Assembly: GCA_023055355.1 (NCBI GenBank)
Contig: JALJCS010000006.1
Span: 34,248,501-34,312,500, forward strand
Direction of reading: 5' to 3'
DNA length: 64,000 nt
From: Agelaius tricolor
Taxonomy: Eukaryota > Chordata > Aves > Passeriformes > Icteridae
Below, in pieces: positions 49,801 through 63,088 of this stretch (positions are counted from its first letter, which is position 1; each line of letters opens with the position of its first letter). Position numbers and translations under genes: made by a program. The notes under the pieces are model-generated. The model ran no database searches. It was not told the DNA's origin and was given only the letters and a program-made list of their open reading frames with translations.

Positions 49801-52800
49801 CTGGTCATCAGGAACTCTTACTACTAATTCCTACCAAGGTTCATAATATTATAAATGGGAGAAAATTATAGTGCAATAATGCTCCTTCTTTAATTATTTG
49901 ATCTCTTAATACAGTGCTATCTGTTACAACTTATATTCCTCTCTCTTCCTACTCTCATATTTTTCATTAAAAATTTTGAGCAGCTGGATGAAATGTTCTT
50001 TGCTTTCCTGTACATGCTCATCAAACTCCCAAGGGAGTAAGTGGTCTTGCTGAAGTCTTCAGACACAGAGAAGCCAGTCTGATCAAACCCCTGTAGCATA
50101 CTGATTTCTATAATGCACTGCTACTTAGAGGCATTTATTCCTCCTAAAAAATTTTCTGGGCAGTACCTGCTGCTTGCCAGAGCATGTAAAACACAGGCAC
50201 AGAAGTCCCCAGTGCAAGCAGCAAGGTACATCAAGCACACTGCCTGTGCCACCTCAAAACCTGAAACAGATGAAGCTCTTAAACAGCAAGCAGGAAACCA
50301 GTATTTTGCAAGGTTATATAGGAGCAGAAATCTGGCTATTAAAAAGGTATTTAATTTTGCAGAACTTTACCTTCAATTTATAGTAACAATAAGAATTCGT
50401 AAAATAAATTAATCCAGAAATACAGATAAAATACACTGTTAAAAGGGGGGAAATATGTGACTTGCAATTAAAAGGGTTTCTTGGTTTGGCAGTAAATTTG
50501 TCACCAACTACTTCTATTTTCTTTACCTTAAGTCCTGGGTTGATTTTGGTTTAGAAGTGTGTTGGGTCAGCATATACTGCCCAGCACGAAACAAAAGCCT
50601 GGTTTTGCAGGACACTGGTGGACAACGCATAAGTAGCAGAACAAGACCTTAAGTCTTCGTGACTAAGAAATCCATTGCCCTGAGATTTATATATACTCCT
50701 CTGCTCTGGGAAATGAGAGCAGAACAGCAGGCAGATTCTCTAAAGCTTTTTGATTTTTATTAGATAATACAGTAGATTGATGGCTCCTAAATAAGTTAAG
50801 CTTTGTTGAGTGCTCTCTCTAATTCAGCAACCACTATGACATGACTGAATCTCCCAGTGTTCTCTAAATACCAAGTTTTGTTGTATATAATCAGCAAAAA
50901 GAACTGGAATTCCCTCAAAACAGTAAATAGATTTGAAGAATTGTATTGGAACAACAGCTGTCATTATACCTCACAGAAAGCTGACAACAGCTTTGAGGCT
51001 AAGCTTTTAAGCCCATTTTATTAAAAAAAATATAACTGATGTAAACAAGTTATGGTTAGAAACCTCCTTGATTAAATTTTTCTTGTTTTTAAAAAGCCTT
51101 TTAAGACAGTTTCCTTGTCTGTGCTAGACAGACCAGTATGACTTTTTAAGAGTATTTAAGGTAAATATCCCAATATCTGAATCATGAAAGCATTCTGAAT
51201 GCTTTGTCTCCTGGACAAAATAGCTGTTTTCACATTCTTCTTTCCAAATATTTTTATTTTCTTTTTCTGTCCTTTTGACCAAATTTATTTGTTTCTCTCT
51301 TGCTCAACACACAGAAGACCATTTTGCAAAAAGTCAGCTTTCAGATTTCTTTTTCCTGATATAGACTGTATGATCTCAACCTGGCCACAAGCAAAAGCCT
51401 AGAAAAAATGTTATTTTTGCTATGTTGTTGCATTTCTGCTAATAGATAGAGAAGTGCCCTAGTTGAGGCAGAGAAGTGACCTAACAGTAGCCAGGCTCTG
51501 GACCACTCAGCGCATTAAGAAGAATGGAATCGGAATTTTGAACTGCATCCAAAAGTAAATGGAAAGAAACCAAGCATATAGAATACAGGTGTGATCTGTT
51601 CTCACTTTTGTTTCTTACTTAATAGCAAGGCTGTGCATCTTGGGGCACCTAAAATTAGTAGTTGCTTTTGAAATTCTGGTCATGCATTATTCATCTTTTT
51701 CTCCTAAAAGGAAGACAGAAGATGGCAGTAGCAGGTGTTCCTTGCTTCCTGATGGAAAAGGAGGAAGAACTTGACCAAGGGGATAGATCTTTCTTCAAAA
51801 GAGGGGTAGCAGACAAAGATTGCCTAGCTGAGATGACTATTCTGTCAAACACATATCACAATTCCACCTGTTGCCAAGAAGGCTTGAAGGCAGCAGATCC
51901 TCTGCCTACTCATCCAAACTCTTGTGTTTTGGAAGTTCCTGTTCTTTACTGTGGAAGAAAAAGGGAAATCCTGTTCTGTTTTAGCAGCCACACTTATGAG
52001 CAAACTACTGAATACAACAAATCTAGATAACTAATATTAATTATTCATCAGTTTTGGTTTAGAGGTTTTGACAGCATCTGATCAGAAATGAAAGTCAAAA
52101 CACAAGGATAATTGAAATAAAATTATTTAGAAAAGCAGGAAATCACTCCTTTACTATGCCACTGCAAGTCAGCTTGCTTTCTCTCAAAGAACCCCGCATA
52201 AGACTCCCTTCACCCATTCAAAAAACCGAACACAAGTATTTTTAACATTAACATTTATTTCTAACAAATGCATCTCGTATATCTGTGTGAAGTTAGTCTG
52301 TTGGAAAGATTATATCCTTGCCTCCTTCAAATGGAAGATTGACTGTGTATTCAGTGTAGCTCTCTCACTGCACTGATGTCAGAAACACTAATGAAGAAAG
52401 AGGAGTCACCTTCCAAAGATATATACACAGCCTGCTGTATAAAACATAACACAGGTGACAAAAGAATATTTTAACTAAAACCGTTTGCATTCTCAAAGCC
52501 TCAGTAGGAATGACCATGAGAGATCTGCAGGAAGGAGCATGATTTTCACTTTCTTGGATTGTTTTTTCATGACTGAAGCATCATTTGACCACTGAGCTCC
52601 CCAGTTCACAGATAAAATGCTTTAGACCTTATGACACCCTAACTCTACATGTTAAACTTTTAGACCTATTATTTCCAAGAAATGGCTACTTTCATGGATA
52701 TGTGCCATGCTGTCAAACCACTTCTTCTGATTCATAGTATTCATGATCTTTAAGAGAGCATCTGAAACATCTACACTGATTTTCCTTCCCACTTGTCTTG

Positions 52801-55800
52801 GTGCAACAGATGTGTGAATACTTCTTAAACTTTAATACAGCAATTATTTAATTTCATACCAGTTTCCTGAATAAAAGGCACACACAGTCTGCAATAACCA
52901 TCCCAGGACTTACTCCTGCATGTCACTCCTGTATGACTTAAAATCAATTTACTCATTTTTATTCTAGTTTAAATTTAGATAGTCCATCATGAAACAGCCC
53001 AGAACTTTTAGCCTAACCCAGGTCCTCTTTATGCCATATGTGTATGCAATCTACTACATCAATCAAAACGACTCACAGTTCAGATGATGTGTACACAAAT
53101 AAATGTACTTTACCTAGAGGTCAAAATGATTTCTGTAAGAGCACAGAATATTCTCTTGTTTTTAGCTACCTCCCACAACCATGAAGTATAAAAATTTAAC
53201 AAGCTGCAAAATAACAAACTGAGCACCATACATCGAGTTTCTTTAGTGTCACGCTAGGAATGCTATAATTATAATCAAGAATACACTTCACTTTTAACTC
53301 TGTTTTTACTGTATCTTTCTACCTTGTGGCCTGTGGTGGCCTATGCCAGTTTTTTAAAAAATATGGTTAGGGGGGAGGAAAGGGTAAAAAAACCAAAAAT
53401 CAACTCAACTTTAAAAAAATCAATTCTGCTACTCAGAGATCATATGTGCAGGAACTGAGGTGTGGATCTTGGCTTTTTAAGATAGTGCTTATATGTTTTG
53501 CCCTTACTCCTGTCTCAGTTTTTGCAACCACATAATCCTGTCTGGGGTGATCATCATGACAGCAGATAAATTAGGAATTCACTACCATTAAGTATGAATT
53601 GTTTCTTAACAAGGCTACAAGTCATCATAGCTCTTAGTTGACGGAACTGAAAATCTTTCAAACTTGCAGTACAATAGGCAGGATTTTAAAAAAGTGTTTT
53701 AGAAATGCTAAAAAAATAAGACAGGCTGAAATGTATACATATCAATTCACTGGATACATGAAGAGAAAGCTGCCACACAAATGCACTGAAAAAGGCAGAA
53801 ATATTTCTCTAAACATGGTAGGAAAAACACATTGCTGAAATGTTGATGATCCACTTTTATGGTTATTTTTATCTGGACAGCAAACTTCTTTCTTTCATAG
53901 ACATTGAACAATATCACATCCAATGAGCACAGAGGTTTTCTAAAAAAGCCATGATTTATTCTTTGTTCAATTTGACTAATAAACCTATACAACAGAAATA
54001 AAAAAGGAATGGACATGTTATACACCTGACAATTCAATTAAATTACTGTCTCATATAAGCACGTGGAAAATAGTTTCTGAACTTGTCATGAGAAAGTGGA
54101 GAGGTTGAATCCAGGCTACCCTGAAACTCCCGTGCATTTGATCAGCTTGGACAGCCAACCTCAGTGCTCTGATGTCCATGTGCAAGGGCCACTGCCCTAG
54201 GTTCATGAGGAGCCCTTACCCTGAGACATTTTAATTTTGTTTGCTTATCTAAATCCCCTATGTAACTATTTCAGGAACCTTTTTGTATTTCAGTACTATG
54301 CATATTTCTGGTAGAGATTTGGGGATGTAATTTAAATATGCTGTATGTTATTGTGACTCATAGGTATTCAATTAGCAAAGGAGACAGCCGCACTTGTCCA
54401 CCTCACATTAATCTCTGGAAAATAATTTATATATACCACTTGCTGTGTAATGACTTACTGAAATAAGCAAATAAAATATTCAAAGGGCCTTCACTGATTT
54501 TATGACAATGAAATCCATAGCTATGATATTCCAAACAACCCTAATTTTTATTTTCTTAAGTGTATTCATGTACAGTGAAACAGGAAAGTATAATCTAACT
54601 TTCTTTACAAGAAAACAGGATCTGAGTTGGAAGCCTAAATGTCAGCCCTGAACATTATAAAATTATACAGAATAAGGAGGAAACAGGGCTGATAGTGCAT
54701 ATAAATATGACAGTGTATTAGGCTGCATTTAATTACCAGTTCAAACAACAACCTGATCTAACCTTTGACAAGTAAAATAAATGTTCTGAATAATTTAACC
54801 AAAGCAAACATTTGCTGTTAAATGCTGGCTAATTATAGTAAGAGTTGTACTGAGAGGGGAAAAAAACCCAAAAGAGATGGTAATTTATACACTTCTCCTG
54901 CAATTGCTACTGCAAAAGCTATTCCTTGAAACCCTTGAATTTTTTTTTCCATGCGGGATAGCTATTAAGTATCTACTTCTAGCAAAAAGAAAAATCTGTC
55001 TGTATTTAAAGGAAGAAGCAGCACAGGAAAATAAGAAATATTCCAAATACAGAAAGTAAAGTAACATTAGTTTCAAGAATATCCATCTTTTCTGTGGGTG
55101 GCTTTGTGATATGAAAGGTCTGTGTTTGAAATGTCCTAGCATTAGCACAATGAAAGATAAGAAAGGGCAGAATAATGATTAAGTCTTTTTCAAAGTGTCA
55201 GTGAAAAATCACACAAGAGCCTCATTATAGGATATGGGAGCACAGTTCAGTCATGACCACTGCCCACTGCACTTCTGAGAAGAGTAATAAAGAAATCTAA
55301 ATTCTTTTTTTTTACATAAATATAACACAGAGGTTCTTTAAAAACAACTCCACCCAAAACATGTAATGATGAAATAATTCCACCACTGTGACTTTTATTT
55401 ATTACTATAGCCAGATATATTATCCCTGTGAAACACTGAGCTTGTTTCAAAAAGAACCTAAATATCTCAGAAAAACAAGCATTTAAAAGTCAGCATGCTT
55501 TGAATATCAGAGCATCAAAACCCAAGAAATAGAAACCAATAGGAAAAAAAAGCATATATGCTTTCCAGTTGTAGGCTATTTATAAAGAAATTAATGGGTT
55601 TTGCTATCTTTGGGCCAGGAGTTTCACTTATTTATGTGATCTAAAGTTATCAGGAGCATCAGCTGTCTATCTCCATGCACAATAACTATGATTCAGAAGA
55701 ATCAGAAGACCATGAAAATTTCACAGACAAGCAATGTATAGTAAACGAAAGAAGCCTATAAATCCCTAATCTTGAATATATATTAATATTTGAAGGCTTT

Positions 55801-57539
55801 ATATAATCTGCAAAGTAAAAAGTGAAAACCATTAAAAATATTAAAACTGACTCTAAGTATGCTCCCCTCTTTCCCAAAAGTAATTTGTGTGCATATAAGT
55901 TCTGGCCACCAGTTTCTAAGAGAAACATATTATTTTTAAGTTACCTTTTATATTTTCATAAATATTTAAACTCTCCCTGAAATTTTAAATATGTTTATAG
56001 AGACACAGATGCTAACACTCTTAGCCTCTTACATTGAAAAAATATGAATTAAACTGTTTCTTGCACCCTATAAGAGAAACAATTTTTAAAAGAAACAAAT
56101 AATAAATTAATAAAAAAAAATTACCAAAAATTGTTCACTTGATAATCAGTCAGGTGAAGTCATGAAATTGAAGTGCATTTTCTAGCTTACAGTGTAAAAT
56201 GAATATTAGATAATCGAGTTTGAAGGTCATTACTATTCTTGCTCTAGTTCAGGACAAAGTCCTTAAGCAAAACAAAGTAGTAAAAGCTTGACAAGATCCA
56301 TGCCTGACACTGGAGAAATCCAAGTACAGAAATAATTTTACACTGTGTCCACTGCTTCATGTCAAATGGACAGCAATATGCACTGTTTTTTCTTATGCTG
56401 AGGCATTCATAAAAACATACTCAGCTGTATTTGGACAGGACAGAAGGAAATCTGAGGCAGTCATTGGTAAATGCAATGAATCAACTCTTCACTGTTATTG
56501 CACTGCACATAAAACTCTGGTATTTAAGCACAAAACTGGAACAGACCTTCTCTAGAGTTGTTATATTTGTGCTCTGCACTTGAAATGTTACCAGGTCAGT
56601 AAGGTAAACTCCACTAATAGGAGATATCTTTACCTTTTTGTGAATTAAAACGGAGCAAGAAATAAAAGTAGCCACTCAGTACTAAAATTTTATCTTCTCA
56701 AAAATACTTGTATTTTAGATAAAAAATTAAATCAACAAAACCATCCAGGTCATAGGTTGTGAGGGCTGATGGGAAGATAAAAGTACAGTAATTTATATTT
56801 AAATAATTAAATCTGATAAAAACACTGGTAGAGGTGCTAGTGTACTAAAATGCTGATAGTTTAAAAAAACCCAAGAAAACTCTCTCTGACATAGCTGCAA
56901 GGAATACACACTGTTACTGAATATCATTTTAGGTTTGCCCTGACATAGCAGGTGGTGCATCTGGAAGGGTGATTATAAAAGAATAATTTGGATACAGATG
57001 TACAGGTACTTCAGTGTAAACTCAGTAATACTTTACCCAGTATGGCACACCTTGGAGGACAATTCATCCAAGTCCAAAACAAACATCTCCAACTGGACAC
57101 TAAAGGAGAAGAGAATTTCTTGATACTGAAACTATTCAAGCCTCTCCCCTGACTTTATGCACCTAATTTTAACACTCAAAACTACAAGAAGTAAAGACTG
57201 AGTTAGTCCTTCAGATCCATACTTTTGGGCAATAGGTTACAGAGAAATCAGAAATAGCAATAAAATAAAAAGTGGAATGGATTTCTGACCAACAGAAGTC
57301 ATAGCAGAGCTATTACTGTGGAGTTCTTTTTGAACTACTCCAACATTTCACCCTAGTAGTCTGTTGTTATAAGTAACAATTACTTTAGTCTGTACTGGAA
57401 TTTTCCTGCATATTTCAGTTTGCATGTACTTGTAAGGTCTTCCTAAAGAGAATTCACTTTTGTGTAGAATGGCTTTATGATGTGGATTAGCTTCCACAAG
57501 GGATCTAAATTGACAATAATGAATTCATTTTATATAGTA
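43813..57539. other. Long non-coding stretch
   Basis: About 13.7 kb of AT-rich DNA. Low-complexity A-rich tracts occur at 45857-45885 and 47620-47690. About 45430-45600 is repeat-free with TGATTAAAACGACC and homeodomain-like cores and could be a conserved element. The 122-codon frame at 51662-52030 and other frames of 60 to 99 codons show no domain. No RNA gene seen. Confidence 0.5.
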
Positions 57540-57680
57540 AGCTAGACTTAAATGAGAAGTGAAAGGCCAGTGCCAACAGAGTTCAGTGATCAGCCACTGT
57601 TGTTCTCTCTATAATTCACTGGTTGCCTTTAATAATTACAGCATTGCCTTGATAATCTGTAGCTGAAGCACACTGGAAGG
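57540..57680. promoter_or_regulatory. Possible conserved regulatory block
   Basis: About 140 bases without simple repeats, including TTTAATAATTACAG and CTTGATAATCTG, homeodomain- and GATA-like sites. The call rests on texture only and is weak. Confidence 0.22.
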
Positions 57681-57861
57681 AAAAGAAGAGAGAATGCTTC
57701 TTGTGTTAATAGGAGAATTGATTTTTTAAAAAAATCTAAATGCAGACCCACATAAACTGCAAACAGAGTATTTATAACGAACATCTAAGAACACTGACAC
57801 TGGTTTAAACTAAAATTAATTTATATCACTCAAATCCGGAAAAACATAATTTCAAGCCTTG

Positions 57862-57897
57862 ATCTTATTAGGATACTTAATGTAATCTTATTAGGAT
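57862..57897. repeat. Short direct repeat of ATCTTATTAGGAT
   Basis: ATCTTATTAGGAT occurs at 57862-57874 and again at 57885-57897, with ten bases between. Local slippage duplication. Confidence 0.7.
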
Positions 57898-59296
57898 GTG
57901 AGCTTCTATATATCAAAGCGTTTTATACATTGCAAATATATTTTAAAGAGCTCCAGTAAACAATAGTGAACAATTCACTACTGATCTCCAAACCTAGTTT
58001 CACAGGGGCAGATTATTGGATCTGCAGCTAATACAGCAGTGGAGGAGGCAATGCCTTCACACAGATGATATTGCTGCTCTACAGAGCCGGCTGTCACATG
58101 AGTGCTAAGTAAGTTTCCAGGACTTTCTCATCTCTTAACTGCTTGAGATTTAGCACTGAGCAGCATGCTTTCCAAAAGGACAGAGTACCTACAGCTTCAG
58201 CGGAAGCAAATGAGGATCATAGATGCTTAAAATTTCAGAAAATCAGGCCTGGTGCCATATACAAGGAAAACGCTGCCAGAAATGTCACTCACAGAATCCA
58301 TGCCTGCCACTCCACAGGGATTCATATATGCTTAATGATGGCTAGCAAGTACAGAGAGCAGACCTAGCTAAGGAAAAACAACAGAAAACCAGGCAGCAGG
58401 CAAGCGATGAGCACTCTGTCTGCACTTGTATCCCCACTGGCAAAGTAAAAGTAAAATGGTTAAGAAACCGGTAAGACTGATGCCAAAATCTAAAATGTTT
58501 CTAAGGACTGCAGCAGACCTCAAAAGACAGTTTTTAATTTCATTTGAAACAGTTTCAATACTTCAACATTAATGTATGCACATATATATTAATGAAGCAG
58601 ACATGTTAATCCCCCCGATGTCGATGTCTGTGAAGCATCTTAGCTCTTCCTTCCTTCAGCAGCAGCCGTGTGTAAGTAACATACTGTGGCAACATATGAA
58701 TAGTTCATAGCTCCAGCAACAAATGAATGAATGAACGGTGACCTAAACACAAGCAGCCATTAAGGTTTCTGTTTCTTTACCCATCAGCTATTGCATATAC
58801 TCCCAGCAAACAAGTGTGTTTTTCTGACATGCACACTTGTCTGTTAATAAGTTAAAGAACTATTTCAGTCAAGAATCTTTATGTTTTTCCCTTACACGCT
58901 TCGTTTCTTGCTACATGCATTGGAGTTTTCCTCTATTAGAGACGCTTGTGACAAGCCAAAGAAATGGAGGCGATGCTGCCAGGGACCAATGTAAAGGATG
59001 CTACAGTGCTCTGCAGGAGCAGAAAGGGTCTGCCATTGCTTCCCTGCACTTGGAAAGATTACACACAAGCTTTGTGAAAAGCATCACAAAAGCTTCCAGT
59101 TAGCAGCACTCCTGTTTGATTTTAGTGTGCACTTATGCATCCCATACAAGACTTTAATGTACTAAACAAACTATGAGGCAAGATAAAAAGAAAGAAAAAA
59201 ATTCTAACATTTTAAATGGTATCAGGTATGAAATAATTCCAAGGTGGTAGGGCTTTTTCCCTTTTCTTTTTTTCATTTTTTTTTCTGACGAGTGTA
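57898..59296. other. Non-coding stretch
   Basis: Mixed-composition intronic or flanking sequence with frames of 74 and 88 codons that have no features. A T-rich run begins near 59260. Nothing else identified. Confidence 0.45.
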
Positions 59297-59331
59297 TGTT
59301 GTTATTTAGTTTGATTAACTAAATAACAACA
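59297..59331. repeat. Perfect 15-bp-arm inverted repeat (hairpin)
   Basis: TGTTGTTATTTAGTT and AACTAAATAACAACA are perfect reverse complements around a 5-base spacer TGATT. The stem is nearly all A-T. It could form a DNA cruciform or an RNA hairpin of 15 pairs. It lies between T/G-rich low-complexity runs (59260-59290 and 59338-59395). The stem is too short for a typical microRNA precursor. Confidence 0.9.
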
Positions 59332-62227
59332 CATCCTTTTTGGTTTTGTTTTTTGGGGTTTTTTTTCTATTTTGACTTGGATTTTTTTATGTTTAATACA
59401 AGAAGAATAGACGACCAAAAACCGAAGAGCATACCTGTCTTTTTCAAGGTTCAGCTCAAAACAATTCTAGTAATAACCTAGTGAATATTATCAATACAGT
59501 GGGTTCAGAGATAAATTACACTATATTTAACACCAGTGAAACTAAATTCCAGTTGCAGAATCTCCAGCAGGCATCATCTATAAGGACAAACACTGGCCTT
59601 TAAGGGACCAGCAGATAAAATTATAAGTGAAAGTAGTTCACAAAAATACTTTTCCAATTTTAAATGGAACAACTGACACAAATTTACCCATCAATGAAAG
59701 CTTCACAAAAATCCATTTTTCAAATCTTTTATCTCAGTTAAAAAACGGAATTCATTTTTCCTGTTATCTACAATATATGGTTCAAAACTCTCAGCCCATG
59801 CAAGTCTTGCAAAAAATAATCTTTGCAAAAATAAGCTCGATGAATTCAGACAACCAAGGCCAATGAAAAGAAACAGATCCTGTGAAAGGCTAGTCCATTA
59901 AATGAGCACTACTCTGATGGATTTGTCTTTGTAGAAAGTAGAGAAACACAGAAGGAACACTATCTGCTTGTGATAAACAGATTTTTTTTCTTTTCTGTAT
60001 TAAGCTTTTTATATACAACAGTGGAGTTTTATTTTGTTCCTTTTCAATCAAATAATTAATTTGAATAGTTGGTCAAAGGAACTAAAAGTCTCCTAGAGTG
60101 CAAAGTGGATGACTGGCTCCTTTATTCTTGAAGGTTGCATCAGGCTGCCTTCTAATTTTTAAAGCCAAAATTTCTAGGGAATCTGTATTCAATAACTAGT
60201 GCTTAAAACTTTAATTCCTTGAACAGTGTGTGTGTGTGTGTGGGTGCTACAGAAATGACCAGTCCTAATCATTCAATACTGAGATTAGCTCTTCCCCTTC
60301 CACCATCAACCCTGAACCATATATCAAGTACGTAATTTTGTTTTAAAAAAGCACTTCAGTTTACATGATCCCAGTTTTCTCCAGCTCTCTCACTATGTTC
60401 TTAGACTGACAAGGTATGACTTTTCAAACTTCTTCTTGCTCCCATTCTTTAAGTAGTCAGAAATACGCATGTATGTGGGTATGAGGTGTGTTAATGCAAC
60501 ATATGTATTACTACATAGGTAAAATACTACCTTTGCTGGATAAATGATGCTACTCCTTTTACTACAAGATAATTTCAACGTAAGTGACCACAAGAAAAGA
60601 AGAGGTTGCAAGATATTATCTGTCAGAACATAATGTCTTTCACAAATGAAGAAAATAATTACCAGAAACCACTTGTTATGAGCAATAATTTCATTTTCCT
60701 GAAGTGAAGCCCTACAGCATTCAGCAGACCGAAAAGTAAAATGGCTTCCAAAAAAGTAACGTGGGTGAAAACAGAATTTGTTCTCAGTGTCAGTGGCAAA
60801 CGTATACAAAATGGTAAAATGAAAACTTTATTTTAAAATGTAGGTGACACAGATTTGTCTGAGATGAGAGGTATGACTGGGCAAAGAAAAGGTTAGCTGA
60901 TCAGATTGACACAACCAGAAAGATTTGGAAACTGCGGATTCCGCAGGTCCCTACTGCTGCCTTACCCAGAGCATGGGGAGGGATTATATTGATGTAGGAA
61001 GAAATTTGGAGAAGTCCTGGACACAGTGTGAGTTAGACTAAAGCCATAATAGAAGGTGGACTTCTCCACTGTGTGTAATTCAAGAGTTGCTCTGCAGCAT
61101 CATTTTCTAGATGCTTGGAACCAAACTTCCAGTTTTGCTGCAGATTTACAAGGCATTAAGTCAGCCTTAGGCTCCCTCCCTCTCCTCTCTTTTCCTTCTC
61201 CTCCCTAAATACTAATTTCACCTTTATTCTTGAAAACTATTTACATTACAAATTAAAAATTATGTGACTGAGATTATAGGAAAGCCACCAATTCAAATTT
61301 TAACTGTCATGAATAATGATCTATTTTGGATTCTTCTCATTTTAGGACTACCTTGTATATATTCATATATTTCTTTTCAACCAGAGGTAAGAGGTTGCAT
61401 GGACATTGACAGACTATTGAAGGAGAAGAGGTTCTTTGATGATAAGCCAACATAGCCCTAGGTCAGTTTTGGGCATTATTTGGCAAGCATTAATGTATTG
61501 GGAAAGCAATTTTTCAAGGTTCAAATGCACAAAGTTGCATTTGCAGTGTGTATTATACAGCTATTAAAAAGTAGCATTAACATAAGACTGAATACATCTT
61601 GTCCATGTAATTATCTACTCAATTCAATATGCCCACAGAACATTTACACACCACTAAAAATATATAAATATATAAACTCCAGTAAGAAAAATCTCTACTG
61701 TACCACTCCCTTGGGTAAGTTATGCTCCCCATTCTTTCTTGGAACCATATCCAGGAGTATTATTCAAAAACATAACTAATCAAGCCTGGGACTCCTACAT
61801 TAATATCTACAAAAATTATGAAAAAGCAATCAGAAATTTCATGGGCAGTATATATACCTATTAATGTGATCTGTTTTATTAGGTCCCAGTGAAAACATCT
61901 TATTAGTTCAACAATTAAATGATTCAGAAACCATCCACACTATTTTTGCCTTTTAGCAGTTCCAATCAGTAGCAGATCTAGGTGTAATCAACAGCAGCAG
62001 GGGGCTCTAGGAAGCAAAACAAAACAAAAACAGTAGGGATCTTTACTAGTTTACAGTAATTTGTACAAGGAGATGTTAAATGTTACTGCAAGTTAGCCCA
62101 AGATATGGGAAAGCTACAGGAAAATTCCCTACTATGTACAACTACTATTTCAACACAGCAATATCAATATAATAAGCTTTTTAAAAAAACTGAGTATTTA
62201 AAGTTTACCGAATTTCCTTTCAGATCT
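59332..62227. other. Non-coding stretch
   Basis: Contains T/G-rich low complexity up to 59395 and a (GT)n microsatellite at 60226-60242. It also holds the 138-codon minus frame at 60393-60809, which has no domain, no splice context and a hydrophobic composition typical of chance frames in AT-rich DNA. No gene identified. Confidence 0.5.
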
Positions 62228-62311
62228 AGAACTTCTTTATCTCTTTTTTGCCCCCTCCATTTTACATTTTCTGTAACAAGATCAATATTTGGGTTACCAT
62301 GTATTCAGAAT
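62228..62311. repeat. Copy A of a locally duplicated 84-bp segment
   Basis: Related to 63006-63088. A 32-base core (62245-62276), starting TTTTTGCCCCCTCC and ending TTTTCTGTAA, is identical in both. Similarity continues through an AC/AAT-ATTTG stretch to ATTCAGAAT. The copies are direct and about 780 bases apart. It is either a local duplication or two members of a dispersed repeat I do not recognise. Confidence 0.85.
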
Positions 62312-63005
62312 ACATGGATGTCACCCCTTAAATTTGTGAGTGGGTTGCACGAGTGATATAAAGTCCCTTTTCTGTAGGAGTTGAGCACATGGTCTAAACA
62401 GCACTTTTAGCCCCTGCTATGCATGGTAGCGAAACTATATTTCCCATATGTTAGTGCTGACAGGCTGACTGATATAAATTCAACTCAAAGAAACTTACAT
62501 ACAAGTTATTTTTATGCTTTTTAATCCTTTTCCTCTATTAACAGTGTCCCAGATATAAGAGAAGAATACATTAAAGAGAAATTGATAAGTGGTGCAATAA
62601 TTTATGCACCCTTTGAGTGCTAGGACATCTGCATAAAACGAGGCCATCGCCTTTTTGATGTCAAGGATCTTGGGATAGTTCCAAATTGTAAGTATTTAAA
62701 TCCTAAGCTCTTAAATTCCCATTGATTTTTATCACAAGCGTGAAGAGATAAGCATGCATCTATCTTTTTGAATCTGCCCTTGTTAACATCTCTGAAAAAA
62801 ATGTATCTAGCCACAGCCACGCAGCACTCCTAAAGGACAAACAGGGAACATCTTACAGTGAAAGCCCACGTTGCCACATCTGTAACATTCCTCCTAATTC
62901 ACAGCAACTTTGCATAGAAAGAGCAATTGCACTTTTGGACTGAGGCACAGGCAGAGACACAGCAATGACACACTCTCACCACCCCATCTCCTCTGCAGAA
63001 CCAGA
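62312..63005. other. Spacer between the two duplicated segments
   Basis: Non-coding DNA with no similarity to either copy that I can see. If the pair were two LTR-like ends, this would be the interior, but it encodes nothing recognisable and the copies lack TG/CA ends. Confidence 0.45.
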
Positions 63006-63088
63006 GAAGTTCTGATATTCCCCTTTTTGCCCCCTCCATTTTACATTTTCTGTAAGACCAATGTTTGTGCTAACATATATTCAGAATC
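63006..63088. repeat. Copy B of a locally duplicated 84-bp segment
   Basis: Contains the identical 32-base core at 63024-63055 and a diverged right half ending ATATATTCAGAAT. Indels after TTTTCTGTAA separate it from copy A, so the duplication is not very recent. Confidence 0.85.

Noticed and set aside
51662..52030. 122-codon plus-strand open frame
   Set aside because: No domain or splice sites, and its amino-acid order is not protein-like.
60393..60809. 138-codon minus-strand open frame
   Set aside because: No domain, no splice context and AT-driven hydrophobic composition. It looks like chance.
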